Shown here: positions 1-11,530 of the stretch, in pieces | How the letters are laid out: each line of letters begins with the position of its first letter | Position numbering within the stretch: position 1 is the first letter of the stretch | NCBI GenBank assembly: GCA_004519485.1 | Contig: CP038109.1 | Span: forward strand, 998,745 to 1,062,744 | Reading direction: 5' to 3' | DNA: 64,000 bases | From: Nannochloropsis oceanica | Taxonomy: Eukaryota; Sar; Eustigmatophyceae; Eustigmatales; Monodopsidaceae | Notes under the pieces: generated by a model | The model's input: the letters and a program-made list of their open reading frames with translations, nothing else | What the model was told of the DNA's origin: nothing | The model's database searches: none | Program-made: the position numbers and the translations under genes

Positions 1-2
1 TG

Positions 3-47
3 GGGAAGTATGGCTTGAATGGTGAGGAGGCTGGCGAGATGGGATGA
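3..47 (+). CDS. possible 3' end of an upstream plus-strand gene
   Basis: Frame 3 reads 14 plausible codons (Gly-Lys-Tyr-Gly-Leu-Asn-Gly-Glu-Glu-Ala-Gly-Glu-Met-Gly) and then TGA at 45-47. It could be the C-terminus of a gene that lies mostly outside the window. There is no other support, so this is only a possibility. Confidence 0.15.
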   Translation, partial: GKYGLNGEEAGEMG

Positions 48-491
48 TTATATGTTTCGCACAGGGAAGATGGCTCAAACACAGGCTTCGTCATGGTGAG
101 AGCGATAGACCGGGGGTATGGCCACGGCCGAGCGACCGGAGGTGTGGGAGGTGCGCTTGGATAGCGTTGAGGAACATGGTGGTTGAAGAAGTGCCGAGGG
201 CAACTCGCTTGCCCCCGCTTGCTCGTGTCGGGTTATGTGGGAGGGCCTGGAGCATTAAGTAAGTGCAAGCGCCGGGTGGGCATTGTGCCAAGGAGGGTAC
301 AGGGCGACCAAACGTAAACATGAGATAAACCTCCTTTCTGCTCATACGTAGGACAATAAAAACACAATCTAGCGGCCTCCGAACATCGCCGCCCATCCAC
401 GCGCCGCTTGCTTTTGCTTCAATTGCCTCGCCACGTCCTTCAAAGCGGACGAGACATTCACGCACTTCCCACCGTACATCCTCACAGCCCC
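48..491. other. region without a recognised gene
   Basis: Short open frames exist on both strands (for example 91-501 minus), but none shows domain, compositional or splice support. It probably holds the promoter of the gene starting at 492. Confidence 0.4.
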
Positions 492-1133
492 ATGAAGACA
501 AGGCACAAGTACGACGATGACGACCGCCATGATTCGGACCGCGACAGGCGGAGGAGAAGAAGGAATAACCCGGAGAGTGGCACTAGGAATGTGATGCTGC
601 CACTGCTAGCGCGGTGGTGGCCTGCCTCGCCTCCAGCTCCTGTCACTTTTCTGGCGAGCTTGGTCTTTGTAATTCTCCTTCTTCAGGTAGGTGGGTGTAG
701 AAATAGTTAAGATACGGGTGGGTAGGTCTGGGACTTTATCCTGACTCGTATCGAAGACGGGGTGTCAAGGCGATCTGTGAGTGGTGTACCTGGCTGGGGA
801 TATATGTGAGACCATGCGTGTGGCATCTGGATGGCCTTAAGAAGAAGAAGTGGGTGCTCAGGTTTGATGGTGAGCAATATCAAAGGCCGTAGATCTTGTC
901 TTTTTTTCCTCAGGTCCTCTTCCCTCCCTCTCCTCCATCCATCTCTCATTCCTCCATCCCTCCCTCCCCCACCCCTCCAACAGCCTCTTCCCTCCACCTC
1001 CTCTTTCTACCCATCACGACACACCGCCCCTATTGCCTTTATCTTCGCGCATCCTCGCGTCCCAGGCATCGCTGGCCTGTTCAGCCGTACCTCAGTCTCC
1101 CTCTCACGTCTCTATTTTCATTCGTGGCCCCAT

Positions 1134-1167
<34 letters not shown>

Positions 1168-4100
1168 CGCAGTACGACAAACAACTTCATCGTAGCCTGC
1201 ACCAGCAACACCACCAGCAGCAGCTACGATTACCATCGTCCTGCCTCCACATGGTATCCACGGGCGCCAGAAGCAGCAGCAGCAGCGGTACGGCTAGAAG
1301 AAGAGCAACGCCCAGGGGTCAAGATGAGGAGGAGGGAGCGGGAGAGAGGCCGGGGGAGGGGGAGCTTGACATCTCGTTTACCTCCTCCACCTTCTCGGCA
1401 AAGGGGGAAGGGGAGGAATGGAGTCATGGCGGGGTAGTGCTGAACGAGAGCGAGAGGGCACAGCGCGGGTACCGCATTTTCAAGACGCGGCAGAAGGAGG
1501 ACGAGGAAAAGGAGGCGACGGGGAGGTGGAAGAAGGTCGAGCAGATGAGGGGGAAAGAGTCGGAGGCGAAGAAGAGAGCGCCGAAGGAGGGAGGAGGAGG
1601 AGGAGGAGGAGGAGGAGGAGGAGGAGGAGGAGGAGGAGGAGGAGGAGGAGGAGGAGGGGGGGGGGGTGGGGGATGGGAAGGCGAAGGGCGCGGAGGTGGC
1701 GATGGCCTCGTCGAGTGAGAAGTGGAAGGTAGGTGGGTGGGTGACTGCATGTACATGCTCATGCCGTGAGGGGGGGTTCCGGCGGAGCTCAATGTGCTTA
1801 TATTAGAGACATAAATATCTGAATATCTGTATATGTGCATGTATAGCTCGGTCCATTCCTAACCCCTTCCTGGTGCACGCATACCCTCCCTCCCTCCCTC
1901 CCTCCCTCCCTCCCTCCCTCCCTCCCTCCCTCCCTCCCTCCCTCCCTCCCTCTTTTCCTCCCCTGCAAACAGGGTTCTGCCACTTCTGACGCTGGTGCTA
2001 TTGTGACTCCCGCCGCTCACAGTGTGCAGGAGGAGGGGGAATGGATAAAGGGAGGAGAGGTGATTAAGGTGAAGCCGAATCAGAACAGGAGGTGACGATA
2101 GTGAGAGGAGAGAAAGCAGGAGGAGGGGGACGGAAGGGAGGAGAAGGAGGGGAGATCGGAGAAAAGATGGGGAGCGAGGCGAGGGGAGAAGAAAGAGATA
2201 TCATTTTGCAGCTGGTCGGGTATGTATATGGAGCGGGCGTACTGTCCCATTTGGAGGCACTCTAGAGAGGAGGGGGTGACGAGGATGGAGGTGGTGATCA
2301 ATCATTTTGTCGGCATGCTGGTAAACGGGTAGATATGTAGCGGGCGCCTACATGATCTCCACTCCCAAGGAGGAGGGGGGAGAGAGAGGGTGGGGGGGAG
2401 GAGGCTGGAAGGGGGGGTGGGTAACACAGTCGAAGGAGGCTGGGGAGGAGGAGAAGAGGAGGGAGTAGGGAGGAGAAGGGGTGTCACTTTGAGCGGTAAG
2501 GAGGTGGTGGGATGGAGGGATGGAGGGAGGGAGGGGGGAAGGGCTGCGCTTCATCACTCTTAATGCTTTCAGCAGCTCACCCTTCATCCTTTCCCCCTCC
2601 CTCCCTCCCTCCTTCCCTCCCTCCTTCTCCAGGCCTGTTTTTCAAGGTGCGAGACCGTTTTTTTCCCAACTTCAACCACGTGGCCTGGGGAGAGCGTGTC
2701 CTCACCCGCCTGGTGAAACGGATGGACAGGTGGGGAGGGAGGGAGGAAGGGAGGGAGGGAGGGAGGAAGGGAGGAGAGAGGGCGGGAAAGAGAATGATAG
2801 ATGACATCCTCCCAATGCATCAGTTCACAATCCCTCCCTCCCTCCCTCCCTCCCTCCCTCCCTCCCTCCCTGCTCCTTGCAGAGAAATCCTCTTGGGCTG
2901 CCTCGCCATCGTGGGGCGGGAGCTGGTGATGCGGGAGGTGGCCGTGCAGATCGCCTCGCTGCCTCCGTCAATGCAGGACAAGAGCTTCCGGCTCATGAAC
3001 CGCACCATGGTCAATTTCCAGGACAAGGTCCGACATGCCCTCCCTCCCTCCCTCCCCCTCCCTCCCTCCCTCCCTCTCTCCCGCCCTCGCTTCCCACCCC
3101 CCCATTGGCCGTGACCGCTGGTGGCCGTTGCTGCAGGCATCGACATCATCTCACCACTCCCCCCCCCCTTCCTCCCTTCCCTCCCTCCCTCCCTTTCCTC
3201 CCTCCCTCCCCTCCCTCCCTCCCTCCCTCCCTCCCTCCCTCCCTCCCTCCCTCCCTCCCTCCCCTCCCTCCCTCCCTCCCTCCCTCCCTCCCCCGATCCC
3301 TGTCCAGGTCGGCTTCGTCCTGACCAAGGGCGTGACGTGGGAGACGGTGTTGCAGCTCGTGCAGGGAGAGCTCAAATCCTTCCGAGAGGCTGGCATCGAC
3401 CCGCTCTCCGAGTCTGTGGCGCGAGAGCTGTTTTTCGTGGCGGCGAGCAGGGTAAAGAGGGAGGGAGGGAGGGATGGGAGGGAGGGGAGGGAGGGAGAAA
3501 GGTCTTCTGGAATCCCCTCTATTTATTTTCGACTCCCTCCGCTCTTGTGCCGTTATCTTATGCCCGCCGTTGCTTTTCCTCCCCCCCTCCCTCCCTCCCT
3601 CCCCTCACTCCTGCCCTCCCTCCCTCCCTCCCTCCCTCCCTCCCTCCCACCTCGTCCTCAGGTGTTTCCCGACCTGCCCCTGGACGAGTGGAACCGGAAC
3701 GTGGAGTCTCTGGGCGACAGGACGAGGAAATTTTGGATGGAGAGCCAGATCAAGGTGGGCAGGGGGAGGGAGGGAGGGAGGGAGGGAGGGAGGGAAGCGT
3801 GGCAAGTGCGGAATGATGGACCGCGGATTCGTCAATATCCTTCAACGCCTCTCACGTGGACGTTCCTCCCTCCCTCCTTCCCTCCCTCCCTTCCTCCCTC
3901 CCTCCCTTCCTCCGTTCTTCCCTTACAGATGGACGACCTCCTCCCCTCCCCCTACCCCTCCTCATCAAGCGGGCTTCCGTCCTCCCTTCCCGCCTCCCTG
4001 CGCCTCTCCTCCCCCTCCGCCTTCTACACCTCCCCTCACTCCTCCAACAGCACTTTGGCAGCGGCAGCGGCGGGGAACTACCTCAAGACATGGCTGGAGA

Positions 4101-4872
4101 GCCTCGAGGCGGCCCTGGTGCTGGGTAGGGAGGGAGGGAGGGAGGGAGGGAGGGAGGGAGGGAGGGAGGGAGGGGAAGGGGCAAAAGAAAAGGATTAAGA
4201 CGACTCCCACTTTTCTCCCCCTTTTTTCGGAAAAGACGCCATCTAATCCTTTCCTCCCTCCCTCCAGCCGGCGTAGGTATCGTGGATGAGAGCGGCAAGA
4301 CCCCCACCGTGGCTTTGCGTGAGGTGGGTGAAAACTTGGAGCGCCTCAAGCACCAGTCAGAAGACCTCCTGTTGCTCGTTGAGGACGAGATCAGGTATAT
4401 CGCTAAGGGAGGAAAGCCGGAGGTAAGGAAGGACCGGGGAGGGAAGGAGAGAGAAGGGGAGGAAGGGAGAGAGGGAAGGAGAGGGGAGGGAGGGAGGGAG
4501 GGAGGGAGGGAAGGGGGGTAGGGGGGGTAGATCTGCGTGCTGGAATTCTTCAACAAGGATATTGCGTAAAAGCGCTCTCTTGTATAAACGTACAACATAT
4601 TCACTGCCCACTGAAATCATGTACTTCCCTCTGCTCTCCTTTCTCCTTGGCAGGTGTCGATGAAGCACCTGGGCGAAAGCGTGAGAGCCTACGCAGGGGA
4701 ATACACGCGACTCGTTCCACAGGAGTGGCGGAAGGCCCTTAATCTCCCCCCACCTCCTCCCCTGCCCCTGCCACCGTACAAGAGGCGGGCTGAGGAGGTG
4801 GAGGAGGTGGAGGAGGTGGGGGAGGAGGAGATCGAGGCTTTGGTGGGGGATGAGGAGGGGGACTGGTTTTAG
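492..4872 (+). CDS. multi-exon membrane protein of unknown function
   Basis: I do not recognise this protein. Proposed exons are 492-686, 1137-1728, 1973-2091, 2212-2320, 2647-2729, 2883-3027, 3308-3451, 3662-3754, 3929-4124, 4268-4422 and 4654-4872. Every junction is GT-AG and in phase, giving about 682 residues. The N-terminus is charged (DDDDRHDSDRDRRRRRR), followed by one hydrophobic helix (about residues 51-65), so a single-pass type II membrane protein is likely. Next come an 11-residue polyglutamine tract, a charged region, a glycine run and a mostly helical globular part (exons 4-8). The tail is acidic and ends in Asp-Trp-Phe. Inside exon 2 the frame that fits upstream (through GYRIFKTRQKEDEEKEA) and the frame that fits downstream (MASSSEKWK) differ by one base across an 11-G run near 1656-1666. 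This is probably a homopolymer error. The 2647 acceptor was chosen by phase; 2633 is the alternative. The link between the first three exons and the rest is inferred. Confidence 0.6.
1134..1166 (+). repeat. (CAG)n coding for polyglutamine
   Basis: Eleven perfect CAG units. The first AG also serves as the proposed 3' splice acceptor, so the exon opens directly in the glutamine tract. Confidence 0.85.
1588..1677 (+). repeat. (GGA)n run ending in an 11-G homopolymer
   Basis: A long GGA array within the second exon of the gene at 492-4872, ending in eleven G, one T and five more G. The reading frame appears to shift by one base across it, which is the expected failure mode of sequencing through long G runs. 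Confidence 0.8.
1884..1952 (+). repeat. (CCCT)n intronic microsatellite
   Basis: An almost perfect CCCT tetranucleotide array directly upstream of the 3' acceptor at 1971-1972. It forms the polypyrimidine tract of that intron. Confidence 0.9.
2829..2872 (+). repeat. (CCCT)n at an intron 3' end
   Basis: The CCCT array ends just before the acceptor at 2881-2882. The same intron (2730-2882) opens with a purine GGGA array after its donor, so the two ends are complementary. Confidence 0.85.
3171..3294 (+). repeat. long (CCCT)n intronic microsatellite
   Basis: About 120 bases of CCCT repeats with minor interruptions, upstream of the acceptor at 3306-3307. Confidence 0.9.
4125..4172 (+). repeat. 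(GGGA)n at an intron 5' end
   Basis: The array begins at the donor GT (4125-4126) of the intron 4125-4267, whose 3' end is CT-rich with CCCT units. It has G-quadruplex potential in the transcript. Confidence 0.85.
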
Positions 4873-5423
4873 ATGGCGGAAGTGGAGGAAAGGGAAGAGG
4901 AGAGGGGATTAAGGACGTGATCGCCTCTCCCTCTCCTCCTTATTGTGTAAATGTCTTGTACAAAGGTAAAAGACGAGTGCGTTGCACCTCCCATAAGTAC
5001 AACGAGAAGAAAAAAGACAAATGGAATGCACATGCGTTACTTTCTTCGTCATGATCCACACAACCAGAAAAGCAGTGTGTGCCCAATCAGGCGATTGACT
5101 GACAATGACAAACGACGGAGCAAAGAAGAGAAGAAACGTAGGAAATATATATTCCATTTATGCACTCAGTATCTAAGCGCTTAAGCCCCCCCCCCCCCGC
5201 GGAGATCAATGTCGGAATCAGCCCTCCAAAGACTTCTGCCTACGAGAGTTTGACTGCGCGCAGACACTTGTGCGAGGCGATTAGCTTGACTTGTTCTGTA
5301 GCTCTTTGACGCTAAAATGAAGTACTTCACACCTCATACCTACCAATTTTATGAGAGACATTTTTCACCTCATTCTGACCGTAAAACTCTTTTTATTGGG
5401 GGGGGTTGACATGAAATCCTTGA
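4873..5423. other. convergent intergenic region
   Basis: This lies between the 3' ends of a plus-strand gene and a minus-strand ORF. It holds a C-homopolymer near 5187-5198 and no supported coding sequence. Confidence 0.5.
5392..5397 (-). promoter_or_regulatory. AATAAA polyadenylation signal
   Basis: AATAAA on the minus strand, 26 bases beyond the stop of the small ORF at 5424-5660. It supports that ORF being the 3' part of a transcribed gene. Confidence 0.45.
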
Positions 5424-5660
5424 TTAGCCGTCGTAAAAATTCTGGCTTGCCCCTCGTATGAGTACAGGCAAATTCACCAGCTCGGGCTCCTCCTCCTGTT
5501 GCTTCTCATTGTCATCATCGTCAGAGCTCTCATCCTCATCTTTGTCCCGGCCCTCGCCCTTGTACCCAATGAAACGCCGGTGTCCTGCCTTGTACCTCCT
5601 GCTCCTGCTCTTCTCCTCTTCCTCGAATGAGGGACAAGTGCTCGGTGTGAATTGTTTCAT
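5424..5660 (-). CDS. small acidic protein or last exon, unknown function
   Basis: An open frame of 78 residues with natural-looking composition: a basic stretch (KSRSRRYKAGHRRF), then an Asp/Glu-rich segment (about residues 38-60), then a hydrophobic-polar tail ending NFYDG. I do not recognise it. The acidic part resembles those of nuclear proteins, but that is weak. A polyadenylation signal lies just downstream. It may be the last exon of a longer minus-strand gene, since an AG acceptor-like site occurs inside its 5' part, but no upstream exon could be supported. Confidence 0.4.
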   Translation of the reverse strand: MKQFTPSTCPSFEEEEKSRSRRYKAGHRRFIGYKGEGRDKDEDESSDDDDNEKQQEEEPELVNLPVLIRGASQNFYDG

Positions 5661-6658
5661 ACAGTCCCACGAAATGAATGATTATGGATTCACAACCATA
5701 ATCGTGCTTCAGACTAGTATCTCACGGTAGAAGTTACTAATGAAAGCATCTTCTCTGGAAAAACGAAAGGGGGACTATGCACGGATGTCCCAGCTCCTTT
5801 TTCTGCCTCTTGAACCCTTCTGCTGCGCCCAATGCTGATGTCTGGTCCACACATTTCATTCCTTCCTTTTCCTTCAAAATGCTCTACATCTTTCTAGGTG
5901 AGTGTCTATCTAAATACAGGCCCCGTGTGCGCCAGTGCATCCAAGAGTGCCAAGTTTTAAAAGAGGATATGCACTGTCATACTACTATTACGACGGGAGA
6001 TCTTGTGGAAAGCGTTTGCGTCCCTTCTCTGTCTATGAAATAGTGCAAGTCGAATGATTTGATTCAATATATGATGCGAGCACGAGTGTTGGTACAGGTA
6101 CAGAAAGAGGACACGAGGGTCGTCATCGAGGGTAAAAAGGACAACAAATATGTGCGCGTGCGAGGCGGCCACGGCCCGGAGGCAAATGGAAAGAGAAGTC
6201 CGATTTCACGGAGAGAGAAAGAGATGTAAGAAGAAGTTACTTTGGAGGAGCAGCAGCAGCATCTTTTGTGTCATAACATCCTGGATGTGGTTTGGACGAC
6301 AATTAAAGGGACCAAGGGGTGTATGGTGGCGAATGCCGTTGAAACGGATGCTCGAAATCAAAAGTGGGCCGTTGTTTCTCTGGGGGGCTGGATCCTTTGT
6401 CCCTGCCATATGGGATGGCTTGGGCCGTCTTTCAACCCCATACGTTGTGCACGGCCATATCCTGTCCGATTTTTTGTAATCTAAGTCACTTATTGCTTGC
6501 TCATTGCTCATGCGTGCACCCTGTCCTCCATCTAATATGTCCGCTAAAGCGTTCTCGAAACAAAACACGATCTGCCCGCCGGACTCAATCTTTCTTCTAT
6601 TTTCCACGCACCTCGTACATATATACTATTTCAGACTTGGCCAGTACAATAAAAAAAG
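5661..6658. other. intergenic region upstream of the gene at 6659
   Basis: No coding sequence could be supported on either strand. Open frames at 6150-6479 (+) and 6206-6607 (-) overlap each other and lack family features or splice partners. The region should contain the promoter of the membrane-protein gene starting at 6659. Confidence 0.4.
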
Positions 6659-8260
6659 ATGAAGCTTTACAGCAAGCGCACGCTGACACTGGTGCTGCTT
6701 GCCCTCCTATGCGTGGCGCTCGCCGTGAGGGCGCAGGACGTGCAGCAGGAGCAGGAGCACCAGCAGGAGGACGGAGCAGAGGCCGCACAAGCGCTGGAGG
6801 CGTCGATCACCGACCACGAGCAGCAGCACATGGTAGAGCAGCGAGCTACTGAACAGGAGGTGAGTGAGTGGGAAGAGCGGGAAGGAAGTGCGACGGGAGA
6901 TTTCAGGACTATGCGTGTGTTTCTGCTTCCGGCGATCTGATTTCTTTTCCTTTCCGTTTGTGCCATCGCACAGGTGGCGGAGGAAGAACCAGCTACAGCC
7001 ACGATGCAGGAGGAGATGAAAAAGGAAGAGGAGGAACCCGTTGCAGCTGTGGAAAATGCGAAGGATGAAGAAAAGAAGGAGGAAGAATATGTCCCTACCC
7101 AGCCGGAGGTCCAAAAGGAAAAGGAAGAACCCGTGGAAACTAAGGTGGTGAAGGAGGAAGATTCGGTGCCCGTGGCTACGGAAGAAGAGAAGATCAACGT
7201 GGCGGTCAACCATGGAACATATCCTGCTGATCCTATCGAGCTCCCTGTGGCCGGTACGGAAACCGAGGGCGAGACTGCCGCGCCTAATGCTAAGAAGTCT
7301 GAGGATGAAGTGTCCGAGAGTGAAGAGGATTGGACCACAGCCATCGAAAAGGCCGTTGTGGAAGTAATCGAGCAGGAAGAAAAGGAGGCAGCAGCGGGGT
7401 GGACGGGCTTGCGCGGGTCGAAACGTGTATACGATGGCAGCTACGAGGAGGGAGAGGGAGTGGGAGGATCGCCCTTCTTCTTCCTCCCCAGCCTCTTCTC
7501 TCCCTTCTTTTCCTCCTCCGCCGCACCTTTAATGGTTGAGGATGAAAACGGCAATGGTGCTCTCCTCGTTCCTCCTCGTTCCTCCTCCTCCTCCTCCTTC
7601 TCCAATGGCTTCGCCGTCATGAACGACCTGGTCAATAACATCCTTTCTTCGCTCCCCAGCCCTTCCTCCCTCCCTGCCCTCCCCTTTGGGGTGCCAACCC
7701 CTCCAGAAGGCTCAAGGGTGATTGTGGAGACCACACACGATGGCTCAACGGGCAAGACGACAGAAACCTTTTACGTGGTGGACTCCGAGAGTGGTGAAAA
7801 GAAAATGGTGGGGGAGGAGGTGGAGGACGACGAGGAGGACGGGGGGCGGGCATCGGTGTTTGGGGAAGGACAAGGCATCATGAAGAGCATTGTCAGTTAC
7901 GTTGTGCGGGGTGGACCCCTTGTTCCTGCTGAAGAGAAAGGAATGCAACAGGAAGAGGACGCGGAGGGATCGAGCATTCGCTTGGAGGCAGCTGCTGCTC
8001 CTGCGGCTGAGGTTGTCGCTCCTGCTTCAGGCAAGCAGCAGGAAGCGGAAAAGAAGCAGCACCTACTATTTGTTGTGTTGGGAGCGATGATGGGGGCTGC
8101 CTTGGTGGTGCTTGCCATAGTGGGTGCCATGCTGCTCGTGCATCGACGGGGAGACGATAACGCGGTGGAGGGAGGCAGCCAGCAGCAACAGCAGCAGCAG
8201 GAGCCCTTGCTCTACGCTCCTCCGGAGGGAAGGGCGGAGGCCGGAGGGATGCAGGCATAA
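6659..8260 (+). CDS. type I membrane protein, glutamate-rich, unknown function
   Basis: Two exons, 6659-6859 and 6974-8260 (GT-AG, phase 0), encode about 495 residues. The ATG follows an A-rich stretch and opens a clear signal peptide (KRTLTLVLLALLCVALAVRA, cleavage near residue 25). The ectodomain is very rich in Glu, Lys and Val, with low-complexity Glu blocks, then a Ser/Phe/Pro-rich part. A single transmembrane helix (LLFVVLGAMMGAALVVLAIV) lies near residues 438-462. It is followed by a basic stop-transfer (HRRGDD) and a short glutamine-rich tail. The likely topology is a secretory-pathway or plasma-membrane protein with a large acidic luminal domain. No known domain is recognised, and no function is proposed. 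Confidence 0.75.
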
Positions 8261-9496
8261 ATGGAGGCTTGAATATATATGAATCGCGTATGGAGGGAGG
8301 GAGGGAGGGGAGAAAGGGCAAGGGAGGAATGACGAGGCGGAGCCGGAAGCAGACGCCGACACATAAATGGATGGAAAACCCTTAGAAATATTCATACGGC
8401 CCTACATCTCTCCTCCTCCGTCTATTTGTATCAGATGAGATTCCTTGGATGCAACAGCCAGAAGCGAGCCAAGAATCGGAACACCAGGAGCGGAAAGCGT
8501 GAGTTTCTTTCGATTTTTAAATTAAAGTACATTTGAATTGCCACCACAAATGTAAAAACAAAGAAAGACGAAGGGGGGGAATCGATGAACAAAGAAGGAA
8601 GGGCGGACATGGCAAGGAGGGGAGAAAAGAAAGAGGAGACAAGATACAAAAAAAGAAATGATGCACCAAAAGCATCACAACGAATCAGTGACGACAAAAG
8701 CACCGACAGATGCGAGGGAGAGGAATTTGGAGAGATAGCATGAAAATGAAAACGAAAAAACGAATCGAAGAAATTGAGAAATATGCCCCACATTTTGTCT
8801 ATTCTCGTGCGTGCTTTTTCCGGTCTTCTCGTCTTGTGCGAGCTGTGGGCATGAGTACTCATTTCTACCACTTTCATTTTGGGTTAGCAAACCCACGTCT
8901 TTGTGCAAGAGTGTACGTCTTCTGACCACACATCGTGGCGGACGCATGCCTTAATGCTTTCCATGCATGGCTGCTATTAATGCTGTTGCTTCTTTGGTCA
9001 TCTCTTTGTGAGTTGTCATTATTTCTCTGCGCATATTCTTTTCCTTTCTGTTCCTCTCCTCTTTGTCTTCGCCGTTGCTGTGCCAGTACTGCTGCTACTG
9101 GAGGTTCGATCGAGTCGCAGTAGCGTGGGTCTACTGTATCTCTCCCTCTCCCTTTCCCTCTTTCAATCCCTCCCTCCATTTAATCGCTTGTCTTGCTCCC
9201 CTCTATCGCTTTATCTTCCTGCCTTTCTCTTTTCTGTCCTTTTCAATTTATGTACACTCAGGGCATGCTCCGACACACGTCAAGATGAATTAATATATAA
9301 TTCGCTGCTGCACACACACACATACACAAACACACACACACACACACACAAACACACACAGAGGAAGAGCGACAAAAGGCATTTCTCAACCCTGTTCTCT
9401 CCCTTCTCTAATTATTAACCACTCCCCTTGTCATCCTCTTTCAGCCTATGCAATCAGCCATCACCCCTACATCTCCATCCCTCCCTTTCTCCCTCC
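8261..9496. other. convergent intergenic region
   Basis: This lies between the 3' ends of the gene at 6659-8260 (+) and the ARF-family gene at 9497-10667 (-). It is A/T-richer than its surroundings and holds a CA dinucleotide repeat at 9310-9361. No supported coding sequence. Confidence 0.5.
9310..9361 (+). repeat. (CA)n dinucleotide repeat
   Basis: An interrupted CA microsatellite of about 50 bases in intergenic sequence. Confidence 0.85.
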
Positions 9497-10667
9497 CTAC
9501 CAGCCCCCGCCGGCCGGTGCATTGAATGAGCCTGCGGCTGGTCTTAGTGCCGCAGCAGGGTGGATGGTGTCGTCCTGCCGAATACCATGGTGTGTGTGCG
9601 AGCCTACCTCCTGTGAGAGGAGAAAAGGGGGCGTTTGGGAGGGAGAGGGGGAAATGTGAGTGAATATGCGGGGAGGAAGAGGATAAAGTGGGAAAGTGGA
9701 GGGAGGCAAGGAGGGAGAGGAGGAAGGAGAAAAGGAGGGGAAGAAGTGTGCAAGGCCAACGCACCTTAAGTTTCTCCGATAACCAGTCTAGCCCCTCCAC
9801 AAGACCATCGCCGGTCATGGCACAGGAAGGCTGGATGTACCATGGACGACCCTTCGCCACCTGAGTGAAGGTAGGGAAAAAAGAGGGTTTTAAGCAAACC
9901 GTCTCGCGATGAAGACCTTCCACTCTCACTCTCCTTGCAACTCTATTATCTCTATGCTCGCTTGTGAAGCTGACCTACCGAGTCCAGCTGGAGGAAATGA
10001 GCCATTTCTTGCACTGAGATGGCGTGGGGGAGGTCGGCCTTGTTGGCGTACACTAAAAGGATCGAGTCCAGAAGCTGTGGTTCAGCCAGGAGGTGGAACA
10101 GCTCTTCCTTGGCTTCTGAAAGGCGGGCACGATCGGCCGAGTCTATGACGAAGATAAGAGCGTCATTATCTTTGTAGTAGTGCCGCCACAATCTGGTTTG
10201 AAGTACGTAGGCATGTGAGTGATTGCTGAACTTGCCACCATTCATTCAGCCCTCCCTCCCTCACTCATCCCCTCCCTCCCTCCCTGCCTCGCTCCTACGT
10301 ACTTTCGCAAGCGATCTTGTCCCCCCACGTCCCATATTGTGAAAGAAATATTTCTGTACTCCACTTTCTCAACGTTGAACCCGATGGTGGGAATGGAGTG
10401 CACGTCCTCACCCAGCTGCAAACGGTACAGGATGGTTGTCTTTCCTGCTGCGTCCAGACCCAGCATCAGGAGACGCCTATCGACAAAGGTTGTATGAGAA
10501 TTGCCCATGGGTGTGGTGACGGTGCTTGGAGCACTCAATTCGAAAAGCGGATGGGTAGCCTCTAACGATCTCGATCCCAGCCTCCCCCCCCATCCCCTCT
10601 CCCTCCCTCTCTACCTGTCCTCTTTTCCCCACAGCACATCCAGCGCGCGCTGCATAATTTGCCCCAT
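9497..10667 (-). CDS. ARF-family small GTPase with C-terminal extension
   Basis: Five exons on the minus strand, 10667-10615, 10476-10303, 10192-9979, 9860-9765 and 9610-9497, all in phase, give 216 residues. ARF proteins are GTP switches that recruit coats and effectors to Golgi and endosomal membranes. Visible features are Gly2 for N-myristoylation ([10 protein letters not shown]), P-loop GLDAAGKT, switch 1 PTIGFNVE, switch 2 [10 protein letters not shown], and NKAD for guanine specificity. Usual ARFs have about 180 residues. Here the last exon adds 37 residues (starting EVGSHTHHG) after the normal end KLK, so either the extension is real or the last intron is misjudged. The gene is divergent from a second ARF at 11531. 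The segment [20 protein letters not shown] is identical in both, but intron positions differ. The GTPase call is very secure; the 3' end less so. Confidence 0.93.
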
Positions 10668-11530
10668 GATTACTTCTCTATCTCTCCTCCTGACCCTATG
10701 GTAAAAATGTGGCGGGTATGGCGGGAAACGTGAGAAAAGGCAGGGCGGGGATGGTTTGCTCGTAGAACAAACCATCCATAGCGGCAGGTGGCTGATGATG
10801 CACGTGTCAAGGAAACGCAGAGCGAGATCTTGCATCACCAATCATCCAGGGCGACCCCATATCCAAGACGCCTTACACTAACCAAGGCGCCTCACTTTCA
10901 GACATGTGACAACAGTGGTTATGAGGTGGGGCGAGAGAGAATATATCTAACAAAACGCGAAGGCTGTGCCTTGCTTCCTCGAACGCTCATATACCCGAGA
11001 GGTCGCTCGATTTTGATTTTCAGCAACTGCTCGCCAGGGCCGGACGCAAGACGTTGGAGTTGGAAGTTTTCTGTCCGTGTCCCCACTGCATTCCTCGCCC
11101 GACACTCCCACGCAGCCCTCTGTACGACAGGCAAAGACAGCGTCCGCGTAAGCTTTCGGGTCCGACCGCAGCCAGCCGAGGTCCGAAAGACCAGGCAAGG
11201 CCGCGCTCGTTTCGTTGGCTCGCCCCCTCACGACCCCAGTCATATAGTTGCCACCGGACTCCACACCCTTACACGTCAACAACACGTCACCAATCCTCTC
11301 CAACATAACATCCACGTACACAGCACTCAGAGAACACGCGTGACAAGGTCTCGGAGCGCCCGCAGGAAAAGGCGCATCCCCGCCTTTTTGTCGGGTCGCG
11401 CCCCGCGTCATAATCCTCTCGTCCCCTCCCCCTTCCCTTCACAAGCTCCAGCTAGCGAGGGCGACCTCCAGCAGCACGCCAAGCCCCTGAGCCCTTCATA
11501 GTAGAGTTAGCGGTATACGTCATCGTCGTC
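10668..11530. promoter_or_regulatory. shared upstream region of two divergent ARF genes
   Basis: 863 bases separate the start codons of the two ARF-family genes. It must hold both promoters and 5' UTRs. Open frames in it (10788-11501 plus, 10947-11411 minus) overlap each other and have no family features. No TATA box is obvious. Confidence 0.5.

Noticed and set aside
10788-11501. 237-codon plus-strand open frame between the ARF genes
   Set aside because: It has no family features and a composition unlike neighbouring genes, overlaps an open frame on the other strand, and occupies the shared promoter.
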